From assembly GCF_009739515.1 (NCBI RefSeq), contig NZ_CP046535.1, forward strand, positions 682,001-746,000: a stretch of 64,000 nucleotides of DNA. The letters are read 5' to 3'. Made by a program: the position numbers and the translations under genes. This document shows, in pieces, positions 1-7,844 of the stretch. Below the pieces are notes generated by a model. The model ran no database searches, was not told the DNA's origin, and was given only the letters and a program-made list of their open reading frames with translations. Position 1 is the first letter of the stretch; each line of letters begins with the position of its first letter. Source of the DNA: Sphingomonas profundi. GTDB taxonomy: Bacteria; Pseudomonadota; Alphaproteobacteria; Sphingomonadales; Sphingomonadaceae.

Positions 1-441
1 AAGATCGCTGGCCCGGCGGGGGCGGCGCCGCGCGTCAGCATCGGCGGGCGGGCGATCGACGCCGCCGATCCCGCCGCGCTGGATGCGGCGCTCGCGGCGG
101 CCGGCTACCGGCTCGGCAAGATCGTGCCGCCGCCGGCCGACGCGGCCCGGCTGGTGCTGGCGATCGTGACGATCGGCGCCCTCGCGGGCATGACCTACGG
201 CCCCGCCGCGGCGCTGCTGGTGGAGCTGTTCCCGGCGCGCGTGCGCTACACCTCCATGTCCGTGCCATATCATATCGGCACCGGATATTTCGGCGGTTTC
301 CTGCCGTTCATCAGCCAGTATATCGTCGCGCGCACCGGGGATCCGTTTTCCGGCCTGTGGTACATGGCCGGCGTGGTCGCCATGTCGCTGATCGTCACCA
401 TGGTGTGGCTGCCGGAAACGGCGGGAAAGCCGCTCGACTGA
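1..441 (+). CDS. MFS transporter, C-terminal part (runs in from the left edge)
   Basis: The reading frame is open from base 1 to the TGA at 439-441, so only the last 146 residues are present. It reads as the end of a major facilitator superfamily carrier of the metabolite:proton symporter type. A hydrophilic loop of about 40 residues is followed by three membrane segments. The loop before the second carries LFPARVRYTSMS, a family-typical acidic/arginine motif, and the protein ends with LPETAGKPLD, the usual cytoplasmic tail. The substrate cannot be told from this part. A TonB receptor gene follows 158 bp downstream on the same strand, so the two may act on related substrates (inference). Confidence 0.85.
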   Translation, partial: KIAGPAGAAPRVSIGGRAIDAADPAALDAALAAAGYRLGKIVPPPADAARLVLAIVTIGALAGMTYGPAAALLVELFPARVRYTSMSVPYHIGTGYFGGFLPFISQYIVARTGDPFSGLWYMAGVVAMSLIVTMVWLPETAGKPLD

Positions 442-599
442 TCCGCCGGCGCCCTCACCTGCGTCCTAATTGCAACAGGGGCGGCGGGGAAGGGGCGACC
501 TGATCTTAGTGGTAGTAGGACGCGGGGAGCGTATCGCGGATTGCGCCAGCATCAAGGTGGCGTTGCGCCAACGACACATCTTTTCCGGGGAGGAATTTT

Positions 600-2981
600 A
601 TGGCCATCACTCGTCGACCGACACTCTTGCTCGCCCTCGGCGGCGTCGCGCTCGCCGGCCTGACCGCGCCGGCACTGGCCCAGGATGCGGGCACGGCCCC
701 GTCCACCCAGGCCGAGATCGGCACGCCGGCACCGGCCGACGCCGCCGCGCAAGGGTCTCCGGCGCAGACCCAGGCCGAGAATGCGACGGCCGACGACAGC
801 CAGATCCAGGACATCGTCGTCAGCGCCCGCCGCCGCGACGAGACCTTGCAGCAGACGCCGATCGCGATCACCGCGATCGCGCCGGCGCAGCTGGAGGCCA
901 AGGCGACGATCAACATCGGCGATCTGCAGGGTTCCGCGCCGAACGTGCTGATCACCAGCCAGAATACCGGCGGCGCCGCCTCCAACGTCTCGATCCGCGG
1001 CCTTTCCTTCGCCGATGTCGACAAGTCGTTCGAGTCCACCGTCGGCATCGTCGTCGACGGCGTGTTCATCGGCACCTCGACGGGTTCCTACCTCGACTTC
1101 TTCGACATCGCCTCGATCGAGGTGCTGCGCGGGCCGCAGGGCACCCTGTTCGGCCGCAACACCATCGGCGGCGTGATCAACATCCGCCGCACCCGCCCGA
1201 CCGGGGAGTTCGGCGGCAAGTTCGAGCTGAGCTACGGCAATTACGACAGCTTCCAGGCGCGCGCCGTGGTGAACGCGCCGATCGTGAAGGACCTGCTGGC
1301 GGTAAAGGGCTTCTACTTCCACAACCAGAGCGACGGCTATTACCGTTCCGGCATCACCGGCAAGCGCCGTGGCGCGTCGAACAACGAGAATTTCGGCCTC
1401 TCCTTCCTGTTCACGCCGAGCAGCAACTATGACGCGCTGGTGACGCTGGAGAAGCAGGTCCAGGATTTCGACCCGGTCAATTCCAGCATCACCAAGACCG
1501 GCGAGGCGTTCTGCACCCAGGCGATCATCGATGCGTTCGCGGGTGGGCCGAACCGCGTGCAGGGGCCGCCGGCGAACGAGTGCAACCGCAACACGTCCGG
1601 CCGCGATCTCTATACCGTGTTCGGTTCGGCGGGCTCCGGCAAGTTCCGCGCGCCGGCGGCGACGCTGGAGCAGAACCTCGACCTGGATTTCACCAAGCTG
1701 ACCTCGATCACCGGCTATCGCCGGATCAAGGAGCGGCAGATGCAGGACGTCGACGCGCTCTCCGCCGACCTCTACTACTTCGATCGCAAGCAGCGCTTCT
1801 GGCAGTTCACGCAGGAGCTGCGCGCTGCGGGCAAGTTCACCGATACGTTCGACTATGTGATCGGCGGCTTCTACTATCAGCACCGCTACTCGCTGGCGCA
1901 GACGACGCGCTTCTTCGGGTTCACGGATCCGAACGCGGATCAGCTGACGATCGGCAAGTCGCAATCCTATGCGGCGTTCGGCGACTTCAACTGGGCGTTC
2001 GCCGATCGCTTCCGCCTGTCGTTCGGCGGCCGCTACACGCATGACAAGAAGCAGAACGAACTGACGATCGGGCAGGGGGCGAGCTTCGGCAACTTCAAAT
2101 ATTCCGGAAGCAAGTTCACGCCGAAGGTCGGCGTCGACTATCGGCCGACCGACGATCTGATGGTCTATGCCTCGTGGTCGCGCGGCTACCGCTCGGGCGG
2201 CTTCTCGGGCCGCGGTCTGACGCCGCAATCGTCGCGGACGCCTTATGGCCCCGAGACGGTCGACTCCTACGAGATCGGCCTCAAGACATCGTTCTTCGAT
2301 CGCAAGCTGCTCTTCAACATCGCCGGCTTCTACGCCGACTATAAGGATCTGCAGCAGAACACGACGGTGCCCACCTCGGGCAACGTGGGCAACGAGACGA
2401 TCGTGACCAACGTCGGCTCGGCGCGACTGAAGGGCATCGAGATGGACTTCACGGCCAAGCCGGTGGAGCATCTGACGTTCAGCGGTTCGCTCGGTTATCT
2501 GCAGAACGGCTTCCGGAACTTCATTTCGCAGGGCTCGGTCAGCCCGCTGCAGCCGGCCGTGCGGACGATCGACTATTCGAACGTGGACATGATCTACGCG
2601 CCGAAGATCACCGCCTCGCTGAACGCCGAATATGCCCAGCCGCTCGACTTCGGCAAGTGGACGACGAACGTCGGCTACCGCTTCATCTCGCGCTACGACC
2701 AGCAGGTCGCGCTCGATGCGACGGCCACCTATCCGGCCACCGGCACGCTCGTGATCCCGCGCAACGATCCGCGCGTCCGCTCCGATCGGCAGAACCTGCT
2801 CGACGCCAGCACCTCGCTGACGTTCGATCTGGGCGGCAACGAGGCGCGCGTCACCGGCTTCGTCCGCAACCTGCTCGACGATCGCGGGCCGAACGCGGCG
2901 TTCACCGTGGCGGGCCTCTGGTCATTCTCCTCGGGTCGCGAGCCGCGCACCTACGGCGTGCAGCTCGGCTACAAGTTCTGA
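600..2981 (+). CDS. TonB-dependent outer-membrane receptor (793 aa)
   Basis: Predicted 22-strand outer-membrane receptor for energy-dependent uptake of an unidentified substrate. It has a signal peptide ending near ALAQDA and then an Ala/Pro/Gln-rich spacer to about residue 60. A TonB-box-like QDIVVSARRR precedes a plug domain with the conserved EVLRGPQGTLFGRNTIGG segment. A long barrel follows, ending YGVQLGYKF with the terminal Phe typical of outer-membrane proteins. GGGGAGGA directly precedes the ATG at 600. It is a single gene with its own leader. The receptor type resembles those sphingomonads use for plant-derived or aromatic compounds and sugars rather than iron, but nothing in the sequence fixes the ligand. 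Confidence 0.93.
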   Translation: MAITRRPTLLLALGGVALAGLTAPALAQDAGTAPSTQAEIGTPAPADAAAQGSPAQTQAENATADDSQIQDIVVSARRRDETLQQTPIAITAIAPAQLEAKATINIGDLQGSAPNVLITSQNTGGAASNVSIRGLSFADVDKSFESTVGIVVDGVFIGTSTGSYLDFFDIASIEVLRGPQGTLFGRNTIGGVINIRRTRPTGEFGGKFELSYGNYDSFQARAVVNAPIVKDLLAVKGFYFHNQSDGYYRSGITGKRRGASNNENFGLSFLFTPSSNYDALVTLEKQVQDFDPVNSSITKTGEAFCTQAIIDAFAGGPNRVQGPPANECNRNTSGRDLYTVFGSAGSGKFRAPAATLEQNLDLDFTKLTSITGYRRIKERQMQDVDALSADLYYFDRKQRFWQFTQELRAAGKFTDTFDYVIGGFYYQHRYSLAQTTRFFGFTDPNADQLTIGKSQSYAAFGDFNWAFADRFRLSFGGRYTHDKKQNELTIGQGASFGNFKYSGSKFTPKVGVDYRPTDDLMVYASWSRGYRSGGFSGRGLTPQSSRTPYGPETVDSYEIGLKTSFFDRKLLFNIAGFYADYKDLQQNTTVPTSGNVGNETIVTNVGSARLKGIEMDFTAKPVEHLTFSGSLGYLQNGFRNFISQGSVSPLQPAVRTIDYSNVDMIYAPKITASLNAEYAQPLDFGKWTTNVGYRFISRYDQQVALDATATYPATGTLVIPRNDPRVRSDRQNLLDASTSLTFDLGGNEARVTGFVRNLLDDRGPNAAFTVAGLWSFSSGREPRTYGVQLGYKF

Positions 2982-2990
2982 TCTCCGCGT

Positions 2991-3034
2991 GCGATCGCGG
3001 GGAGGGGCGGGTCCGCTTCTTTCCCCGCGATCGC
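2991..3034. terminator. Perfect 13-bp inverted repeat between convergent genes, likely bidirectional terminator
   Basis: Arms at 2991-3003 and 3022-3034 are exact reverse complements (gcgatcgcgggga) with an 18-nt loop. The site lies in the 60-bp gap between the plus-strand receptor and the minus-strand DUF6165 gene, which is where a shared terminator is expected. There is no long T-run on either side, so termination may be weak or need Rho. Confidence 0.55.
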
Positions 3035-3041
3035 CGACGGT

Positions 3042-3488
3042 TCAGAAAGCGGGTAGGGGGGCCTGCCCCGGCACGGCTTCCCGGCGTAGTGGGGCAGGGC
3101 CGGCGTAGCTCTTCTCCTCGACCAGCTCGGATTCCAGCAGCGCATTGATCCGCCGCTTGATCGCAGCCCGCTCGTCGTTGCGCTTGTAGACCGCGCGGGC
3201 CAGCCGGATGAAGTCGGCGCCGAACCGCGCATCCGCCTCCTCCTCGCGGATCGCGTCCTCGATCTCCCACAATGTCTCGTTCACCTCGCGCAGCGCCGCG
3301 ACGAGGGGCGTCACATCGGCCCGGCGCAGCGCCGGCCGGCCGATCGCGCGCAGCAGGCGAAGCTCCCGCGCCACATTCGCGCGCGCCTCCGGCCGGGCGA
3401 TGCGGGCGCGCTTGATCTCCAGAATGGTGATCTTGTCGAGCAGTTCGCCCCAGGAAACCGGCACCGCCGGGCTCGCCAGTTGCTTCAT
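3042..3488 (-). CDS. DUF6165 family protein
   Basis: Protein of 148 aa matching from memory the DUF6165 family: it starts with VPVSWGELLDKITILEIKRARI and then forms a mostly helical, charged domain with no signal peptide or membrane segment. The biochemical role of the family is unknown. Members often sit next to glycosyltransferases with a GT9-like fold, as here: the start lies 4 bp after the stop of the upstream GT9-like gene. An AAAGGA about 7 bp before the ATG at 3488 supports this start. The C-terminal 20 residues are Pro-rich and probably disordered. A shared role in surface glycan assembly is inferred from context only. Confidence 0.7.
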   Translation of the reverse strand: MKQLASPAVPVSWGELLDKITILEIKRARIARPEARANVARELRLLRAIGRPALRRADVTPLVAALREVNETLWEIEDAIREEEADARFGADFIRLARAVYKRNDERAAIKRRINALLESELVEEKSYAGPAPLRREAVPGQAPLPAF

Positions 3489-3491
3489 CTC

Positions 3492-4382
3492 CTATCCTTT
3501 CGCCACGCAGAGGGTGCGCGCCGCCAGATCGCGCTCGATCCGCTCCACCACCGCCGCCCAGTCGCCCGCGCCCGGCTGGGGATAGAGGCGGATCGAGGGA
3601 TACCAGGCGCTGCCGGTCTGGTCGGGCGCCCAGCGCCAGTCCGGCTCGTCCTTCAGCATCAGCCAGGTCGGCTTGCCCATGGCGCCGGCGAGATGGGCGA
3701 TCATCGTGTCGACGGTAACGACCAGATCGGCCCCGGCCACCAGCATCGCGGTCGCCCCGATATCGAACGGGCAACCCTCCGGGTTCAGCACGGCGAGTTC
3801 GGTCGGCTCGGGCATCAGCGTGACGACGGGCGCGTGGCGGCACAGCGGCGCGAGCAGCGCCGGCGGCACGCAGCGCGATCTGTCCCAGTCGCCGGCGCCG
3901 TAGCACAAGGCGACGGTGCCGGCGGGCAGCACCGCCCGGCGAGAGCCGAGATAGGGCGGCGGCGCATCGGCGGGCGCGGCGCGCAGGGCGAAATCGAGCT
4001 CGGTGATCTCGACATCCACCTCCGCCGGCGGCAGCGGATGCGCCTGATCGAACGGTTTCAGCGCGATGCCTGTTGCCAGCGGCGCGATCAGCTCCATCAG
4101 CCGCGGCTGGATCTCCAGCGTCACCGATGCCGCCCGCGCCGCCAGCAGCGGCAGGAAGCGGGCGAACTGGATGGTGTCGCCAAGCCCGTGATAGCAGCGC
4201 ACCAGCACGTGCCGCCCCTCCAGCGGCCGGCCGTCCCACACCCAGCGCAGATGGTAGGGCAGGCTCGGATCGTCGCGCAGCGCCGGATCGCGCTCGGCCA
4301 GCGTCTCGCCGGCCAGCGCCCATGCGTCGGCGTAGCGCCCGCCGCGCATCGCCGCCACCCACATCCTCATCCGATCGGCCAT
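3492..4382 (-). CDS. GT9-like (heptosyltransferase-type) glycosyltransferase
   Basis: Protein of 296 aa with the C-terminal half of the ADP-heptose:LPS transferase fold. The diagnostic segment ADLVVTVDTMIAHLAGAMGKPTW binds the nucleotide sugar in GT9 enzymes. An N-terminal motif VRCYHGLGDTIQFARFLP is shared with TPR-linked GT9 proteins, here without the TPR repeats. Start chosen at ATG 4382 (MADRMRMW); the open frame continues upstream to 4745 but overlaps the divergent methyltransferase gene and has poor coding character there. It forms an operon with DUF6165. Probable role: adding a sugar to a cell-surface glycan. Donor and acceptor are unknown. Confidence 0.72.
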   Translation of the reverse strand: MADRMRMWVAAMRGGRYADAWALAGETLAERDPALRDDPSLPYHLRWVWDGRPLEGRHVLVRCYHGLGDTIQFARFLPLLAARAASVTLEIQPRLMELIAPLATGIALKPFDQAHPLPPAEVDVEITELDFALRAAPADAPPPYLGSRRAVLPAGTVALCYGAGDWDRSRCVPPALLAPLCRHAPVVTLMPEPTELAVLNPEGCPFDIGATAMLVAGADLVVTVDTMIAHLAGAMGKPTWLMLKDEPDWRWAPDQTGSAWYPSIRLYPQPGAGDWAAVVERIERDLAARTLCVAKG

Positions 4383-4570
4383 CAGGATGCAAAGTCGCGC
4401 GCCGCGCGGCTGGTTCCACGGCCCGCGCGATAGCAGCGCGATCGCGTGCCCGCCGCCGGGGAACAGCCGTCTGCGCTGCCCGTTGGCGAAACGAGGCGGG
4501 CCTCTGTAAGGACTGGTCCATCGAACGATTTGGGCGGCCGCCAGCGGGCTGCCGCCCGTGAAGCCAGGGG

Positions 4571-5416
4571 GTGCCGTTGAACCAGATCGTCGACCTCGCC
4601 GAGATGCGGGCGGACGCCGATGCGCTGCGGGGCAGGATTGCAGCGATCGGCCCGTGGTTCCACAATATCGATCTCGGCGGCATCCACACGGCGCCGGATC
4701 ATTTCCTCGGCGACTATCCGCGCGACAAGTTCCTCCGCTTCGCATCGGCGCTGCCGGCCGATCTCACGGGCAGGACGGTGCTGGACATCGGCTGCAACGC
4801 GGGCTTCTACTCGGTCGAGATGAAGCGCCGGGGTGCCGCCCGCGTGCTGGGCATCGACAGCGACGAGCGCTACCTTGCGCAAGCCCGGCTCGCGACGCAG
4901 GCGCTGGGCTTCGAAGGGGTCGAGTTCGCCAACCTCTCGGTCTACGATGTCGGGGCGCTGGGCGAGCGGTTCGATCTCGTGATCTTCATGGGCGTGCTCT
5001 ACCATCTGCGCCACCCGCTGCTGGCGCTGGACCTGATCCGCGAGCATGTGGCCGGCGACATGATGCTGTTCCAGACGATGCAGCAGGGATCGACGGCGGT
5101 GCTGGACGTGCCGGCCGACCATCCCTTCTTCATGCCCGGCACCACGACGCCGCCACCCTTCTTCGACGATCCCGGCTATCCCCGGCTGCACTTCATCGAG
5201 CGCGAGTTCGCCCACGACTGGACGAACTGGTGGGCGCCGAACGCCGCGTGCACGCAGGCGATGCTGCGCGCCGCCGGCTTCTCCGTGCAGACGACGCCGG
5301 AACCCGACGTCTATCTGTGTCGCACGACGCCCGTACCCTACGCCAAACACGGGCCGGCGACGGTCTACCCCGCGCGGCGGGCCGGTGGCGCTGCCGGCCC
5401 GGCGGTGGCCGGGTGA
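4571..5416 (+). CDS. SAM-dependent methyltransferase, TIGR04290-like
   Basis: Class I methyltransferase of 281 aa. The SAM-binding motif VLDIGCNAGFYSVEMKRRGA lies near residues 69-88, followed by an acidic motif (VLGIDSDERY) and a DLVIFMGVLYHLRHPL post-motif. Sequence style resembles the CmoB/DUF1698 branch and, from memory, the TIGR04290 family found in polysaccharide gene sets. GTG at 4571 opens the frame, but AGGGGG at 4565-4570 abuts it and is better spaced for the TTG at 4577, so the true start may be 2 codons later. Its stop overlaps the next gene by 4 bp (GTGA), indicating translational coupling to the pyruvyl transferase. Likely methylates a surface sugar (inference). Confidence 0.75.
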   Translation: MPLNQIVDLAEMRADADALRGRIAAIGPWFHNIDLGGIHTAPDHFLGDYPRDKFLRFASALPADLTGRTVLDIGCNAGFYSVEMKRRGAARVLGIDSDERYLAQARLATQALGFEGVEFANLSVYDVGALGERFDLVIFMGVLYHLRHPLLALDLIREHVAGDMMLFQTMQQGSTAVLDVPADHPFFMPGTTTPPPFFDDPGYPRLHFIEREFAHDWTNWWAPNAACTQAMLRAAGFSVQTTPEPDVYLCRTTPVPYAKHGPATVYPARRAGGAAGPAVAG

Positions 5417-6468
5417 AGGTCGGCGTCCTCACCTTCCATCGCTGCATCAACTATGGCTCCTACTGGCAGGCGCGATGCCTGGTGGAAGGGCTGCGCGGCA
5501 TGGGCCACGATGCGGAACTGCTCGACCACGATTCGCCGCAGGTGCGCCGGGCCGAGTGGCGCTGCGCCTTCCAGCCGCAGCTGCCGCTGCGCACCCGGCG
5601 CGACGATCTGCCGCGCTACGCCGCCAAGGGGCGCCGCTTCCTGGATGCGTTCGATCGGCTGCCGCAGTCGCCCCGCTTCGCGCTCGACCGGCCGGAGGAT
5701 GCCGGCGCCTACGACGCCGTCCTGGTCGGCAGCGACGAGGTGTGGAATTTCCGCCACCCCTGGTACGGCTTCAAGCCGATCTTCTTCGGGGAGCGGCTGC
5801 AGTCGCGCCGGCTGGCATCCTATGCGGCCAGCTTCGGCAACCACGACGCCGCGCATGGTATCGATCGTGACTGGGCGGCGAAGCTGGAACGGTTCGACGC
5901 CCTGTCCGTCCGCGACGAGAACAGCCGGCGGCTGGTGCGCGATGGGCTGGATCGGGAGCCCGCGCTCGTCCTCGATCCGTGCCTGCAATTCCCCCCGCCG
6001 GTGCCACAGCCCACCGGCGAGCGATCGCCCTACCTCGCCCTCTACGGCCACGGCTTTCCCGACTGGTTCGCCGCCGCCGTGCGCGGCTGGGCCGGCCAGA
6101 GCGGCCGCCGCATCGTCAGCATCGGCTATCGGACGGAGTGGGCGGACGAGCAGCGGATCGAGGCCGGGCCGGAGGAATTCTCGTCGCTGATCGCCGGCGC
6201 GGATGCGGTCGCCACCAACTTCTTCCACGGCTGCGTATTCGCGCTGCATCACCGCCGGCCGTTCGTCTGCGCGCCGTCCGACTATCGTCTCAACAAGGTG
6301 CGCGATCTCACCCGGTCGCTCGCCGCCGGGCGGCACATGGTGACGGCGGAGACGTCGGCCCAGGACTATGCCGATCTGCTCGGCACGCCGCTGGATCCCG
6401 CGATCGACGCGCGGATTGCCGCGATGCGCACGCGATCGAGCGCCTATCTGGCCTCCGTCCTTGGCTGA
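5413..6468 (+). CDS. Polysaccharide pyruvyl transferase family protein
   Basis: Protein of 351 aa that would transfer pyruvate from phosphoenolpyruvate to a sugar residue, forming a pyruvate ketal. The N-terminus KVGVLTFHRCINYGSYWQ matches the family's opening strand and Asn-Tyr-Gly loop. Further family features are a DAVLVGSDEVWNF motif near residue 100 and FFHGCVFALHHRRPFV near residues 272-287, which carries the conserved His of the catalytic region. GTG 5413 is used in a GTGA overlap with the upstream methyltransferase stop. The stop overlaps the TTG start of the next gene by 8 bp. Order and overlaps indicate one operon of surface-glycan tailoring enzymes. Confidence 0.85.
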   Translation: MKVGVLTFHRCINYGSYWQARCLVEGLRGMGHDAELLDHDSPQVRRAEWRCAFQPQLPLRTRRDDLPRYAAKGRRFLDAFDRLPQSPRFALDRPEDAGAYDAVLVGSDEVWNFRHPWYGFKPIFFGERLQSRRLASYAASFGNHDAAHGIDRDWAAKLERFDALSVRDENSRRLVRDGLDREPALVLDPCLQFPPPVPQPTGERSPYLALYGHGFPDWFAAAVRGWAGQSGRRIVSIGYRTEWADEQRIEAGPEEFSSLIAGADAVATNFFHGCVFALHHRRPFVCAPSDYRLNKVRDLTRSLAAGRHMVTAETSAQDYADLLGTPLDPAIDARIAAMRTRSSAYLASVLG

Positions 6469-7834
6469 GGCGCCGCTCGCCCCGCGCGACGTGGCGGCGG
6501 CGGGGCTCTGCATCGGCTGCGGCGGATGCGCGGGCGGTGCGGGCGCGATGGGATGGGATCGCTTCGGTCAGCTGAAGCCGGAGGGCGCCTGGGCGGCGGA
6601 GGCGATGCCGGCCTTGTCGCGCATCTGCCCCTTCTCGCCGGATGCCCGCGACGAGGATGCGATCGCCGCCGATCGCTTCCCGCAGCCGGCGCACCGCGAT
6701 CCGCTGATCGGCAGTTTCGAGACCGCCTATGTCGGCCATGTCGCGGAGGGCGGCTTTCGCGCGGGCGGCAGCTCCGGCGGCATGGTCAGCTGGGTGGCGG
6801 CGGAGCTGCTGCGCCTCGGCCTCGTCGATGGCGTCGCCCATGTCGCGCCGGCCGATCCGGTCGGCGACGGACGCTTCTTCGGCTATCGCATGTCGCGGAC
6901 GGAAGGCGAGATCGGGCAGGGCGCGCGATCGCGCTACTATCCGGTCGAGATGTCGGCCATGCTCGCCGAGATCAGGGCGGTGCCGGGCCGCTACGCGGTG
7001 GTCGGCGTGCCGTGCTTCATCAAGGCGGTGCAGCTGCTGCGCGCCGAGGAGCCGGTGCTGCACGAGCGGATCGCCTTCACCCTGGGCCTGTTCTGCGGCC
7101 ACATGAAGAGCGCCCGGCTGGTCGACAGCTTCGCCTGGCAGCTCGGCGCGCCGGTGGATCAAGTGCGGGCGGTGGAGTATCGCCGCAAGGATCCCGATCG
7201 GCCGGCCAACTGGTACACCGCGCACCTGACCCTGGCCGACGGCACCGCCCGCTGGCAGGATTGGTGGCATCTGGTGGATGGCGACTGGGGCGCCGGCTTC
7301 TTCCAGAATCCGGCCTGCAACTATTGCGACGATGTGGTCGCGGAAGCCGCCGACATCGCCTTCGGCGACGCCTGGGTGGAGCCCTACTCGTCAGACGGGC
7401 GCGGAACCAACGTGGTGATCGTGCGGCGGCCGGAGGTGCAGCGCATCGTCGCCGACGCCGTGGCGGAGGGTCGGCTGGCGCTGGACGAGGTGGATGCGGC
7501 GTTCATTTCCGGCACGCAGGCGGCCGGCTTCCGCCAGCGGCGCGAAGGGCTCGGCTGGCGGCTGCGGGTCGCGCCGCCACGCCTGCCGCTGCGCAAGCGC
7601 GTGGCGCCGGGCGGGCGGGACCTGCCGTTCCGCCGCAAGCTCGTCTATGCCAGCCGGCTGTGCATCAGTGCGGGCAGCCACCGCATCTTCGCGCTCGCCC
7701 GTGCCACCGGCTGGCACGGGTTGTATCTCGGCTGGGCGCGTCTCTCGCTGCGCACCTACGAGGCGTTCGCCTATCTGCGCTGGCCGCTCGGCCGCCTGCT
7801 GCGCCGGCTGGAAGGCGGCGCAGCAGGCGAGTGA
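6461..7834 (+). CDS. Coenzyme F420 hydrogenase/dehydrogenase beta-subunit (FrhB)-like protein
   Basis: Protein of 457 aa with the FrhB-type fold: a short Fe-S segment CIGCGGC near residues 19-25, a central domain with VGVPCFIKAVQLLRA, and a further Cys pair CNYCDD before AADIAFGDAWVEP. These are the Fe-S and flavin features of the family. No F420 biosynthesis gene is in the window, and sphingomonads are not known to make F420. Relatives beside pyruvyl transferases in glycan clusters are thought to be flavin/Fe-S redox or transferase proteins. The start is a rare TTG (6461) overlapping the previous stop; GTG at 6491 is the alternative. The last 100 residues are Arg-rich and unlike the core family. 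Confidence 0.75.
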   Translation: MAEAPLAPRDVAAAGLCIGCGGCAGGAGAMGWDRFGQLKPEGAWAAEAMPALSRICPFSPDARDEDAIAADRFPQPAHRDPLIGSFETAYVGHVAEGGFRAGGSSGGMVSWVAAELLRLGLVDGVAHVAPADPVGDGRFFGYRMSRTEGEIGQGARSRYYPVEMSAMLAEIRAVPGRYAVVGVPCFIKAVQLLRAEEPVLHERIAFTLGLFCGHMKSARLVDSFAWQLGAPVDQVRAVEYRRKDPDRPANWYTAHLTLADGTARWQDWWHLVDGDWGAGFFQNPACNYCDDVVAEAADIAFGDAWVEPYSSDGRGTNVVIVRRPEVQRIVADAVAEGRLALDEVDAAFISGTQAAGFRQRREGLGWRLRVAPPRLPLRKRVAPGGRDLPFRRKLVYASRLCISAGSHRIFALARATGWHGLYLGWARLSLRTYEAFAYLRWPLGRLLRRLEGGAAGE

Positions 7835-7844
7835 CGGCGCGCCG

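Noticed and set aside
552-2471. A 639-aa open frame antisense to the first TonB receptor
   Set aside because: Low-complexity, Arg-rich composition and no motif; the receptor on the plus strand is complete with signal peptide and ribosome site.
6461-7834. A true F420-reducing hydrogenase subunit
   Set aside because: No other hydrogenase or F420 gene is present, and the neighbours are glycan enzymes.
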